Assembly: GCA_007133875.1 (NCBI GenBank)
Contig: SLLW01000373.1
Coordinates: 1 to 14,131 of the forward strand
Length of the DNA: 14,131 nucleotides
From: Balneolales bacterium
Lineage (GTDB): Bacteria > Bacteroidota > Rhodothermia > Balneolales > Natronogracilivirgulaceae
Direction of reading: 5' to 3'
The notes under the pieces: model-generated
What the model saw: the letters and a program-made list of their open reading frames with translations, nothing else
Told to the model about the DNA's origin: nothing
Database searches by the model: none
Made by a program: the position numbers and the translations under genes
Shown here: one piece after another, positions 1 to 7,806 of the stretch
Numbering within the stretch: the first letter of the stretch is position 1
Layout of the letters: each line of letters begins with the position of its first letter

Positions 1-2
1 AC

Positions 3-875
3 ATCTTCATCCGGATGCCAGAAACGCCAGGGGAATTCAATACGGCTCCAGGCGAGATCGAGGTTTTTCAGGTTATATTCTATTACCGGGGGGTCAGTGT
101 CCGGGTTCTGAAGGCGAAAATTTCCACCATAACCATCAAACCGGTTTCCTTTTTCACCGGTATCCACCGAGACATGCACCGGTTTGCGATCTACATGTCC
201 TCCGGCATCCAGCAGAAAGGATAGCTCCGCTGTATCTCCTTGATTCATGGCCCCTTCGGTTATGGCCATGTAGAGGACAACGGCATATTCATCCCGATCT
301 GAGGGTTTGACGATCACTTCGGTGGGGGAGGATGCGGTGACCTTCAGAGATCGCCGGTTTGTGCTGAAATGTATACCGGTTGCTTTACCGCGGACCTCAT
401 CCTCAAGTTCACGGAATATCACGGAACGTTCCAAATCCCGGTTTTCAGGATCGATGAATCGGAATGAACCAAAGGGATAGTCACCGGCCGGTAGTTCCAC
501 ACTGAAATATACCCCTGTAAGCGTGGTGTCATCGTGGGCGGTCACTTCCACATCCACCGAAACCTGGCCGTTACCAAGATCGCGAATCACCTCATGGAAA
601 TAGATACTGTCAATATTGGTGGTGATAACCTCATGATCACCTTTATGGAGATAGTTGGGCCGTTGTTGCTCCTTTGCGGTCCGGGTTTCGTTTTCTCCGT
701 TTTCCGGGACTACCCGAAGACTGGACTCAAACTCCATGAGGTGGCCGTCAATCCGGATACCATGGATATTTCCCCACCCCTGGGTTTCGGGCCGGGCCTG
801 GGTCAAATTGTAATCCATACATGCTATACCTGTGAAAAGCAGGGATAAAAAAACGTATCTATATAATTGTTTCAT
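3..875 (-). CDS. Exported putative glycoside hydrolase, N-terminal part (runs off left edge)
   Basis: The reading frame starts at an ATG (873-875) and stays open for 291 complete codons to the left edge. Residues 1-19 form a signal peptide (basic start, then VFLSLLFTGIAC); C19 could be lipidated, but the lipobox is weak (Gly at -3), so type I cleavage is also possible. Residues about 35-240 are beta-rich, without Cys pairs, and look like a carbohydrate-binding or accessory beta-sandwich module. From residue 246 the motif FDGYGGNFRLQ, followed by DLAWSRIEFPWRFW (273-286), resembles the first strand and helix of a clan GH-A TIM barrel such as GH30 or GH5. The catalytic glutamates would lie outside the window, so neither family nor substrate can be settled. 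There is no Shine-Dalgarno sequence. It lies 191 bp downstream of ctaB on the same strand, probably as a separate transcription unit. The glycosidase assignment rests on the last 45 residues only. Confidence 0.6.
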   Translation of the reverse strand, partial: MKQLYRYVFLSLLFTGIACMDYNLTQARPETQGWGNIHGIRIDGHLMEFESSLRVVPENGENETRTAKEQQRPNYLHKGDHEVITTNIDSIYFHEVIRDLGNGQVSVDVEVTAHDDTTLTGVYFSVELPAGDYPFGSFRFIDPENRDLERSVIFRELEDEVRGKATGIHFSTNRRSLKVTASSPTEVIVKPSDRDEYAVVLYMAITEGAMNQGDTAELSFLLDAGGHVDRKPVHVSVDTGEKGNRFDGYGGNFRLQNPDTDPPVIEYNLKNLDLAWSRIEFPWRFWHPDED

Positions 876-1066
876 ATGAATCTAGTCGTTTTGGTTGGAT
901 GGATAAGAGCACTTTTCCCGTCTGTTACAGAGAGCGTCGCTGCAACCGTGTCTAATTATCAAAGCAAATTGATTAATTAATATAATCTAGCAGAATAGCG
1001 CTTACAGTGCAAGTAGAACTGCGAACCGGGAAAAAAGCTGGTTTTTGACTTCAGTGCCGGATGTGC
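876..1066 (-). other. Intergenic region between ctaB and the left-edge gene
   Basis: This 191-base gap holds no convincing gene. On the minus strand an AT-rich stretch (about 955-992, including the palindrome ttaattaa) lies some 90-120 bases upstream of the ATG of the left-edge gene and includes TCAATTTG, one mismatch from the Bacteroidetes -7 consensus TAnnTTTG. It is a plausible promoter region. No clear Rho-independent terminator is visible after ctaB. Confidence 0.25.
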
Positions 1067-1981
1067 CTAGAGAATCCAGGCAAAGAAGAGGTCTGCGAGA
1101 ATAAATACCCAGACGACCGGAAGGTAAATCAGCGATCCGTAAAGCACTTTTCGTGCATTGTCTTTGGTTCTGGAGAGCTGGAAACGAAGTCCGGAATAGA
1201 AGAAGAGTAGTCCGGCGGCGACGGCACCGAAGAGGTAGAACAGGCTTGCCATATTCATCAAGTAGAGGAAATAGCTTACGGGGAACAGAAGGATGAGGCA
1301 ACCGAGAATGGTCAGAGCGGAGACAAAGCCTCTTTTATCGCTTTCCGGAAGCATCCGGAAACCGGCAGTCCGGTAGTCGTCGTTGCAGAGCCAGGCAATT
1401 GCAATAACGTGGGGTACCTGCCACAAAAAAACTATGGCGAACAGAATCCAGGCCACAGGATCGGTAAGGGATCCGGAGGCGGCGACCCATCCTCCTACAG
1501 GGGGAAGGGCACCGGGAACGGCACCAACCATGACATTGATGAAGCTGATCCGCTTAAGCGGGGTGTACAATGCGAGATAGAGAACCGATGTCAGTGCGGA
1601 GATGAAACCGGTGAGCGGGTTTACCAGAAAAAAGAGATAGAGAAAGCCAATAATCATCAGGGAAAGCGAGAAAATCAGGGCGTGTACCGGCCTGATTTTG
1701 CGGGCGGGGAGGGGACGTTTCACGGTCCGGATCATTTTTTTATCCAGATCTCGCTCGATAAACTGGTTATGTGCCGCAGTTCCGCCGGCGATCATCAGGG
1801 TACCAATGGCGGCATGTATAAAAAGGATCAGGGAAACATCACCACCCGAAGCCAGAAAAAAACCGACTCCCATACTCACTAAAACCAGAAGGGTGATTCC
1901 GGGTTTTGTGAGTGTCAGATAATCAGATAGGGTACTTTGTGCTTTTTGCAGAAAAAGGGGATTTTCAGGCGGAAATTTCAT
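1067..1981 (-). CDS. ctaB: Protoheme IX farnesyltransferase (heme O synthase)
   Basis: CtaB/CyoE transfers a farnesyl group from farnesyl diphosphate to the 2-vinyl group of heme b, making heme O, the precursor of heme A for cytochrome oxidases. It is an integral membrane UbiA-superfamily prenyltransferase. The 304-residue product has several hydrophobic helices, the first polar signature around N72-D80 (HNQFIERDLDKKM) with its following basic stretch (RTVKRPLPARKIRP), and the second polar loop with HVIAIAWLCNDDYRTAGFRM near residues 191-210, both typical of the family. I place the start at the ATG at 1979-1981. The frame can be extended upstream to a TTG at 2020, but those 13 residues are polar and unlike the family. 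It is divergent from ctaA with 95 bp between the two ATGs, consistent with joint control of heme A synthesis. Confidence 0.93.
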   Translation of the reverse strand: MKFPPENPLFLQKAQSTLSDYLTLTKPGITLLVLVSMGVGFFLASGGDVSLILFIHAAIGTLMIAGGTAAHNQFIERDLDKKMIRTVKRPLPARKIRPVHALIFSLSLMIIGFLYLFFLVNPLTGFISALTSVLYLALYTPLKRISFINVMVGAVPGALPPVGGWVAASGSLTDPVAWILFAIVFLWQVPHVIAIAWLCNDDYRTAGFRMLPESDKRGFVSALTILGCLILLFPVSYFLYLMNMASLFYLFGAVAAGLLFFYSGLRFQLSRTKDNARKVLYGSLIYLPVVWVFILADLFFAWIL

Positions 1982-2076
1982 CACATTGGTTTCGGACAGC
2001 TTTTTAAAACAGATTCTCAAATTACAAAAAAATAAGCTATTTTTGGCTATTAAATTACTTATTACCCAACAGAATC
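1982..2076. promoter_or_regulatory. Divergent ctaB/ctaA intergenic region
   Basis: These 95 AT-rich bases separate two divergent start codons and must hold both promoters if each gene has its own. On the minus strand TAATTTGA (about 2017-2024) resembles the Bacteroidetes -7 box with one base missing. On the plus strand TTTG at 2042-2045 could be a -33 element, but no well-spaced -7 box follows. Exact sites are not resolved. Confidence 0.35.
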
Positions 2077-3027
2077 ATGTCCTGGAACTCCCTCTTCTCC
2101 CGGTTGAATCTATTTCAGAAAACGGCGCTGTTAACTATTGGTGTAACCTTTCTGCTCATTTTTATAGGTGGCCTGGTCCGTGCAACCGGTGCCGGACTGG
2201 GGTGTCCTGACTGGCCGAAGTGTTTCGGGCTCTGGATACCACCAATGACAGCGGCCGATCTGCCGTCCGGTTATGATCACGAATCGTTTAATGTGTTTAA
2301 AACCTGGATGGAGTATGTCAACAGGCTGTTTGGAGTCTTGGTCGGTTTCCTCATTCTGATGTCATTTATATTTTCGCTGAAGTATATCACACGTTCACCA
2401 TCTGTATTTTTGGGAGCTGCAGCAGCATTGATTTTGGTTCTGTTTCAGGGCTGGCTCGGAGGACAGGTGGTGCTTGGCGGACTCGAAGGGTGGATGATTA
2501 CGGTACATATGGTCACGGCACTGATCATTTTGATGGTGCTGGTGTGGACATTTTTCAGATCGGTCCGGGATCGTATCCGGTACGCAATGGATCCCGGTAT
2601 CCGCCGGAAGCTAATTTCCGTATTGATGCTGCTGCTTTTGGCCATGTTGGTCCAGGTTGTTTTGGGCACACAGGTTCGGGAAGGTCTGGAGGCGGTAAAA
2701 GCGGGTTATCCGTTGCTGGATCGCGGAGAATGGATTGACCAGGTGGGGTTGGTAGATACCATCCACCGAAGTTTTTCATGGGTAACTCTCATTATGGCTC
2801 TTGTCTTTTTCTATCTGGTACGTCAGCATCAGCTTGGGCCATTTCTTCCCCTGCTGGCGATGTTGACGTTAACGGGAATTCTGCTGCAGGTTGTTGTCGG
2901 AATCGGACTTGTTTATCTTGATATTTTACCGGCTTTTCAGGTGATTCATCTCTGGATAGCAGCATTTGTAACCGTTGTGCCGTTTTTGGCACTGTTGTTT
3001 GTAATGAATGGGCGGAAAGGTATTTAG
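2077..3027 (+). CDS. ctaA: Heme A synthase (COX15/CtaA family)
   Basis: CtaA oxidises the 8-methyl group of heme O to a formyl group, giving heme A for aa3-type cytochrome c oxidase. It is an eight-helix membrane protein with two internally similar four-helix halves. The 316-residue product has the opening signature GGLVRATGAGLGCPDWPKCF (31-50) with Cys43 and Cys49 in the first extracellular loop, and later GWLGGQVVLGG and the family histidines H144 (TVHMVTAL), H230 (DTIHRSFSW) and H291 (QVIHLW). The position matching the first heme-ligand histidine of Bacillus CtaA (EWSHR) reads EYVNR here, with Asn82. The second-half Cys pair seen in Bacillus is absent. The start ATG lies 95 bp from the divergent ctaB start. 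The downstream gene follows with 19 bp between stop and the preferred start, suggesting co-transcription. Confidence 0.93.
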   Translation: MSWNSLFSRLNLFQKTALLTIGVTFLLIFIGGLVRATGAGLGCPDWPKCFGLWIPPMTAADLPSGYDHESFNVFKTWMEYVNRLFGVLVGFLILMSFIFSLKYITRSPSVFLGAAAALILVLFQGWLGGQVVLGGLEGWMITVHMVTALIILMVLVWTFFRSVRDRIRYAMDPGIRRKLISVLMLLLLAMLVQVVLGTQVREGLEAVKAGYPLLDRGEWIDQVGLVDTIHRSFSWVTLIMALVFFYLVRQHQLGPFLPLLAMLTLTGILLQVVVGIGLVYLDILPAFQVIHLWIAAFVTVVPFLALLFVMNGRKGI

Positions 3028-3046
3028 CGATAAACGGAATGGAATA

Positions 3047-4639
3047 ATGACAATTACAGGATTTTCAAATCGTCGCGATCTGGTTACAAAGTTGGGGGAG
3101 ATTAAAAAAAAGGGCGACAACTCCCCTGTTATCGTGTCACTTCCCGATGGTCAGGGAGACCTGGAAGTGTACCCGGCATCGTTGCGCAGAGGGGAGCGGG
3201 GCGGCTATTTTCTGGCCGGAAATTTTAATAACCGCAATGCACTTTTTGTGCTTGGGGCCTCTTCACTCAAGGCGATGGCACGCTATCCCGGGAGAGACAT
3301 CGCCCGCTTTTCCGATTTTGTCATCCGGAAATGCCGGATAACACGGTCTGTTGCGCAGCAGTTGCGGGAGGATTTTCCTTTTTGTGCACCTGTTGGCCGT
3401 CAGAACGGGAATATCAGCATTGCTTTTGGTGATGTGTTGGGTTTGTCATGCAAGGCGCAAATGCTTGCATTTTCGGGGAAAGCTGATCTCATTTTTTCAA
3501 GGCAGTGCATTCGCCAGCTGAAGGAGCTTGAGTTTCAACCCGAAGATGCGATGGATGCCGTTACCTGGGCAATTTTTCAGGAAGGGTATGAAGATGGATT
3601 TGCAGCAGAGGCGTGTCAGCTATCGACACCGGAAGAGCTTGAGGAGATGCTGGATGCCGGGTTCACCCGCTTCTCAATTGAACCAGCGGAACGGTGCCCG
3701 TTTTGGTTGCGTGATGCTCCCAAGCATCGACTTCTCGAGGAGATGTTTGATCTGCCCTGGATTGAGCTGCGAGACAAGTTCGAATTGATGTTTCATCGCT
3801 ATAAGGGAATGCGTATCGATCTGCCAGCTCCGGAAAAACCCGGGCAAGAGCCTGATAAGGAGCCGCTGGTCATCGCACCAAACGAACAGGAGGTGCTGGC
3901 AGCAATCCGTATTTTTATCGCCACCATTCATCAGATCGTGGCCATGGAAAATGTGCTTACCGCGAGGCACTGCCGGGATCAGGTCACCCTGGAGGTTTCA
4001 TTTTCACGTTCAAAAGAAAATTTATCTGCGTTTGAGCACTTTTTTGTGATTAATGAGCTGCTCAGACACGATATACAGCCCGATTATATCGCACCCGGAG
4101 AAATTACCAGGGAGCACAGACTGGTTGCGTTTCATAATGGCGGTTACGGTCTTTCAGGACCTGCAGATAAAATCAGGCATATCTGGAAGGATGCCATTGC
4201 TATAAAGCAACATGGCGTATTTCCGGATATCAGCTATATTACGGCCATGAAATGCCTGGTTCACATCAATCCGGATATGTTCCGGACGGTCTGGGAAACT
4301 TCCAGAAACGGCCTGGAGGAGGCCCGGAAAGGGAAAGAGACCGATGTGAAAATCCAATATATTCCATCAGCGGCGGAGTTTTCGGATGACGAATTACCCG
4401 AATTATTTCAGAATGATCATACCGATGCTTTTTTGAAACTCACAAAAGGGGTCGTGATGACAGCCAGGGATGAGCAAGGAAACCGGTATCTCCGCCAGAG
4501 TATCTATGATTTCCTTCAGAAGCACGAATCCGAATATGTCAGAGCGCTGCTCACGGTTTATCATTCATGGGCCGGTGCATGGGAGCGTAAAATAAGGAAG
4601 CTGGAATCTGATCGTGTGAAGAAAGATTCGGTTTCATAA
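3047..4639 (+). CDS. Divergent UxaE-like protein (tagaturonate epimerase family), probably altered activity
   Basis: This is a 530-residue soluble protein with no signal peptide or membrane segment. I match its layout to the UxaE (tagaturonate/fructuronate epimerase) family: an N-terminal stretch with YPASLRRGERGGYF and NALFVLG, a GNISIAFGDVLG motif (121-132), a WAIFQEGYEDG segment with the AGFTRFSIEP motif (204-213), then HNGGYGLS (363-370), a SYITAMKCL helix and a C-terminal HESEYVRALLTVYHSWAGAW segment. Compared with the family consensus as I remember it, polar residues are replaced: an Asp-Ala-Asp-His type motif reads EACQ (188-191), TIDP reads SIEP, HSGSDKFS reads HNGGYGLS, and the HVKTAGT segment is lost. 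A different substrate or a non-catalytic role is possible. The start at 3047 leaves 19 bp after ctaA; an ATG at 3008 would overlap ctaA by 20 bases. The family call is moderate and was not searched. Confidence 0.5.
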   Translation: MTITGFSNRRDLVTKLGEIKKKGDNSPVIVSLPDGQGDLEVYPASLRRGERGGYFLAGNFNNRNALFVLGASSLKAMARYPGRDIARFSDFVIRKCRITRSVAQQLREDFPFCAPVGRQNGNISIAFGDVLGLSCKAQMLAFSGKADLIFSRQCIRQLKELEFQPEDAMDAVTWAIFQEGYEDGFAAEACQLSTPEELEEMLDAGFTRFSIEPAERCPFWLRDAPKHRLLEEMFDLPWIELRDKFELMFHRYKGMRIDLPAPEKPGQEPDKEPLVIAPNEQEVLAAIRIFIATIHQIVAMENVLTARHCRDQVTLEVSFSRSKENLSAFEHFFVINELLRHDIQPDYIAPGEITREHRLVAFHNGGYGLSGPADKIRHIWKDAIAIKQHGVFPDISYITAMKCLVHINPDMFRTVWETSRNGLEEARKGKETDVKIQYIPSAAEFSDDELPELFQNDHTDAFLKLTKGVVMTARDEQGNRYLRQSIYDFLQKHESEYVRALLTVYHSWAGAWERKIRKLESDRVKKDSVS

Positions 4640-4833
4640 AATCAGGAAGGTGCCGATTGTAAGAATGGAGCATGATTCGGTTGCGTAAATAAGCCCGAGC
4701 TCCTGTGAAAGAGATACGGCCCTGCTATGCCACGGGGATAAATGTTGCAAAAAATCTTCGGCTTCCGGATTTGTTTCAGCAGACTTTTGGAATAATGCCA
4801 GAAGTAGGGGCCGTGGTTGTGATTCTCTGGCAC
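4640..4833. other. Gap between convergent units, no gene seen
   Basis: About 190 bases between the stop of the UxaE-like gene and the GH3 remnant. A minus-strand frame stays open through it (to 4642), but the encoded sequence after the GH3-like part has no domain-like character. I see no strong terminator hairpin for either strand. Confidence 0.4.
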
Positions 4834-5040
4834 ATTTAAATAGTAACTAGCTGAAAGATTTCCAATGATCAGTGTATAGTAACCACTTTCGGTCACCGCT
4901 TCACCGGTATGTTCCGGGTAATACAGATGTTCTTCTGGTGTGATATAGAATGTAAGTGTGACGGTTTTGATCCCGGCGTTGACGATCGACTGGGACGGAA
5001 AGCGGTGAATTTCCTGAAACGATTGCCGGTAAATGATCAA
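4834..5040 (-). pseudogene. Remnant of a second GH3 enzyme, C-terminal fibronectin-III-like domain only
   Basis: On the minus strand 69 codons read like the end of a BglX-type GH3 beta-glucosidase: FQEIHR, then KTVTLTFYITPEEHLYY (25-41), then ESGYYTLIIGNLSASYYL (51-68). This matches the usual order of F.RI.L, K-T-V-T-F-x-ITPE-x-L-x-Y, and E-P-G-x-Y-T-L-x-IG-x-SS-x-x-I-x-L in the terminal Fn3-like domain. An in-frame TAA lies two codons before the first codon shown, there is no ATG, and the catalytic domains are absent, so it cannot be a working gene. The frame runs on to 4642 with unrelated residues. The intact GH3 gene just upstream (stop at 5082) already has its own complete C-terminal domain, and the two protein sequences differ clearly, so the remnant came from another GH3 gene rather than a recent copy. 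The assignment rests on one short domain. Confidence 0.6.
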
Positions 5041-5081
5041 GGGTTATGCGGAATCACGAATAAGGCAATATCAGAATGCCG

Positions 5082-7367
5082 TTAATCGGTTATCCGGAAC
5101 TCTTTTTTCTGGTCGGCAACCAAGATACTGTAAGTGCCTTTCTCAAGGATTAGATCTCCGTTTTTATCAGGGTAGGAAACCTGGTCGGGAGTTATGACAA
5201 ACTCAAGGGTTGCAGATTCCCCTGGTTTAAGGGGGATTTTCTCGAAGTGTTTCAGCTCTTTAACGGGACGGGTTATGCGTCCGACATGGGTAGAAGTAAA
5301 CCATAGTACCGTTTCCAAACCTTCGGCCTGACCGGTATTTGATACCTTCACGGTAGCCACTATTCTTCCCCTTTCATCCATGGTATCTGCACTGAGTATC
5401 AGGTCGGTGTATTCGAAAGTTGTGTAACTCAAACCATATCCAAACGGAAACAGGGATGTCGTGCGGCTATCCTGGACAATCTGATTTGCCCTGGCCGGAT
5501 CAAAAAAGTATAAATTGCTTTTTTTATGATTATAGGGCAGAAAATGGTTCGGTTCCATCGGATAGGAGATGGGCATTTTACCGGACGGGTTTATTTTTCC
5601 GCTGATAATATCGGCGATGGCACGGGCACCCTCAAAACCCGGAAGCCCGGCATATAGGATGGCCTCTGCATCATGCAGGATGTTGTTTATGAGGCGTGGA
5701 CGTCCCTGGACCAGAACCAGGACAAGGGGGGTTGCTGACTGTGACAGGAGTTTGAACTCGTTAATTTGTTCACGGGGGAGATTGAGGTCGGTGATATTTC
5801 CTGCAAATTCACAGTAGGGCTCTTCTCCTCCCGCATAGACCAGGGCATCCAGGTCGTCCATCTTTTCAATAAAGGATTTTCGGGCTGATGCGGATGCGGT
5901 TTCTGGATCAGGGATATCATCCGGACCGAACAGCAGGACTGCCGCATCCGGAAACGCATCGGCCAGGGCGCTGTGGATGGTGTGCATGTCTTCCGGATTC
6001 TGTGACTCTGTACCACCTTGCCACGCAATAGTCCAACCCCCAGACAGATTTCGTTTACTGTTGGCAGATGGACCCAGGACACCGATTTTTGCAGGACCGG
6101 TAAGCGGAAGCACGTTGTGTTCATTTTTCAGCAAGATGATGGATTCTTGAGCGGCATTCAGCGCTTTTTGCCGATTTTCATCTCTGCCAATGCGGTCAAA
6201 TCTGTCATCCCGCGGCAGGGGATGATCAAACAGTCCCAGGTCAAATTTTAGTTTGAGAATCCTGCGCACGGAATCGTCGATCCGCTCTTCCGGGATGCGG
6301 CCCTCCTTTACAAGTTCCAGAAGGGAGGTATTGAATTCAAGGTGGAGTGGAGTCATGCTCATGTCAATTCCGGCCATGACCGCGGCATAGGTTGCTTCCT
6401 TGAAGTTTTCGGCCGTATAATGGAAGTCAACCAGCTTTCCGATATCATCCCAGTCCGTAATTATAACCCCTTCAAATCCCATTTTTTCGCGAAGCAGTTC
6501 TGTCAACAGATCATAAGAAGCCGGGACTGGAACACCATTAACTTCACCGCTATTGGTCATGATGGTTTTCAGGCCCGCATCAACAGCTTTCTGGAATGAC
6601 GGACGGTGAAACTCATGTATCTGCTGCATGGATAGATGGACGGGTGTTCGATCCCATCCCGAACGTGGGTCAGAATAGCCGAGAAAATGTTTGCCGGTGG
6701 CTGCCTGTCTGAATGGGATGGTATCTTCGTTGTTTTGCAGCCCGATGACATAAGCAGCACCCATGACACCAGCCATGAAAGGATCTTCACCATAGGTTTC
6801 CCACATTCGTGGCCAGAGCGGATTGACCCCCAGATCGAATATGGGAGCGAAGATCCAGTGATGACCCAGGTCGGCTGATTCCAGTGCCGTTATCCTCCCG
6901 GTGTTACGGGCGTGTTCGGGATTGAACGTTGCTGCCAAATTGAGGTTTTGCGGAAAAATGGTAGCTCCTTCGAGATAGCTGGCACCATGAATATGATCGA
7001 TACCGTAAATAACAGGTATCCCAAGCCTTGTTTCTTCCACGGCGATTCGGGCAAGTTCATGCATATACTTATACCATGTGCCAGGCGGAACCGCCTCACC
7101 GTTTAAAAATGAACCGATGTGGTGGTTCAGAATCAGGTCCCGTGCTTTATCCGGATCGAGGATTACATCCTTTTGCTCCCCGGTCGTATTGATCATAGTG
7201 ATGTCAAGCTGCGTCATTTGCCCGATTTTCTCGGTTAGCGACATTCGTGACAAGAGATCATCAATTCGATCGCTGGTGGGCAGATCCGCAATTTTATAGG
7301 GCAATTCTGTTTTATGCTTTTTATTCCGGAGAGTGTCGTTATCCGGCTTTGATTTGAAATATGTCAT
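5082..7367 (-). CDS. GH3 beta-glucosidase / exo-beta-glucanase, leaderless
   Basis: GH3 enzymes remove glucose from the non-reducing end of beta-glucans and oligosaccharides with retention. The product is 761 residues from the ATG at 7365-7367. Order: TIM barrel (to about residue 380) with PRMWETYGEDP (186-196), Lys226-His227 (GKHFLGYSD) and nucleophile Asp305 (GVIITDWDD); alpha/beta sandwich with GGWTIAWQGG, as in barley ExoI-type exo-glucanases, and the likely acid/base Glu520 (GGEEPYCEFAGN); then a C-terminal Fn3-like domain entered through LFPFGYGLSYTTFEY and ending in a beta strand at the stop. All key residues are present. The frame extends upstream to a TTG at 7433, which adds 22 residues without signal-peptide character and overlaps the likely promoter, so I prefer the ATG. 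Without a leader the enzyme is probably cytoplasmic, acting on imported beta-gluco-oligosaccharides. Linkage specificity cannot be read from the sequence. Confidence 0.9.
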   Translation of the reverse strand: MTYFKSKPDNDTLRNKKHKTELPYKIADLPTSDRIDDLLSRMSLTEKIGQMTQLDITMINTTGEQKDVILDPDKARDLILNHHIGSFLNGEAVPPGTWYKYMHELARIAVEETRLGIPVIYGIDHIHGASYLEGATIFPQNLNLAATFNPEHARNTGRITALESADLGHHWIFAPIFDLGVNPLWPRMWETYGEDPFMAGVMGAAYVIGLQNNEDTIPFRQAATGKHFLGYSDPRSGWDRTPVHLSMQQIHEFHRPSFQKAVDAGLKTIMTNSGEVNGVPVPASYDLLTELLREKMGFEGVIITDWDDIGKLVDFHYTAENFKEATYAAVMAGIDMSMTPLHLEFNTSLLELVKEGRIPEERIDDSVRRILKLKFDLGLFDHPLPRDDRFDRIGRDENRQKALNAAQESIILLKNEHNVLPLTGPAKIGVLGPSANSKRNLSGGWTIAWQGGTESQNPEDMHTIHSALADAFPDAAVLLFGPDDIPDPETASASARKSFIEKMDDLDALVYAGGEEPYCEFAGNITDLNLPREQINEFKLLSQSATPLVLVLVQGRPRLINNILHDAEAILYAGLPGFEGARAIADIISGKINPSGKMPISYPMEPNHFLPYNHKKSNLYFFDPARANQIVQDSRTTSLFPFGYGLSYTTFEYTDLILSADTMDERGRIVATVKVSNTGQAEGLETVLWFTSTHVGRITRPVKELKHFEKIPLKPGESATLEFVITPDQVSYPDKNGDLILEKGTYSILVADQKKEFRITD

Positions 7368-7421
7368 GTATGATGTCGGTAATAAGCTCCTTAGACCGCC
7401 GAGGAATAACTTTCGGTTTTC

Positions 7422-7452
7422 AAGGATAACCAAACCTAAAGGATAACCAAAC
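7422..7452. repeat. Tandem 14-bp direct repeat upstream of the GH3 gene
   Basis: The 14-mer aaggataaccaaac occurs at 7422-7435 and again, identical, at 7439-7452, with three bases between them (17-bp period). It lies 55-85 bases upstream of the preferred GH3 ATG and overlaps the candidate -7 element. A paired protein-binding site or a chance small duplication are both possible. Confidence 0.6.
7431..7438 (-). promoter_or_regulatory. Candidate Bacteroidetes-type -7 box for the GH3 gene
   Basis: Read on the minus strand this is TAGGTTTG, an exact match to the Bacteroidetes -7 consensus TAnnTTTG. It would give a leader of roughly 55 bases before the ATG at 7367 and would place the alternative TTG start (7433) upstream of the transcript. 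No good TTTG is seen at the expected -33 spacing, which weakens the call. Confidence 0.35.
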
Positions 7453-7785
7453 TTCTTGTTTTGCTGATTCCAGACCGTTTAAAAAAAGTTACTCCACAAG
7501 TTTTTGTCGCTGCAAAAATGGGAAATAATTTGCTTTTATTCCACCCATCTTAGGAGCTTTTTTAATTCCAGATCGAACAGGTTATGCCATCTGTACGTTC
7601 GGTCATGCGTAGTAACCTTACGGTGGTTTCTGCGATGCATATACTTCCATATTCTGTCATAAAAGCTTTAAAAACGGCACTGGTAAGAGTTCTTTCGGGA
7701 TTGACTTACGAGCGTGTACAGGGGGACAGAATCAGCACCACAGTTTTTCAGGCAGGATGGATACTGGATAAAAAGAATAGAAATG

Positions 7786-7802
7786 TTTTACATTTAGTAA
7801 AA
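7786..7802. repeat. Perfect inverted repeat near a candidate promoter
   Basis: TTTTAC (7786-7791) and GTAAAA (7797-7802) form perfect 6-base arms around ATTTA. It lies just upstream of the candidate -33 element at 7807 and could be an operator half-site pair. AT-rich sequence makes chance repeats common. Confidence 0.35.
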
Positions 7803-7806
7803 ATAA

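Noticed and set aside
1409..1882. 157-codon plus-strand frame inside ctaB
   Set aside because: Antisense to a well-supported membrane protein gene. The product is low in hydrophobic structure and matches nothing recognisable.
3008..3046. Upstream ATG start for the UxaE-like gene overlapping ctaA by 20 bases
   Set aside because: Possible, but the extra 13 residues are polar and unlike a family N-terminus, and the ATG at 3047 has a purine-rich stretch in front. Left as an alternative.
4642..5040. 132-codon minus-strand frame as a real small gene
   Set aside because: Only its first 69 codons look like protein (a GH3 C-terminal domain); it lacks an ATG, has a stop just upstream, and its tail is unstructured. 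Recorded as a remnant instead.
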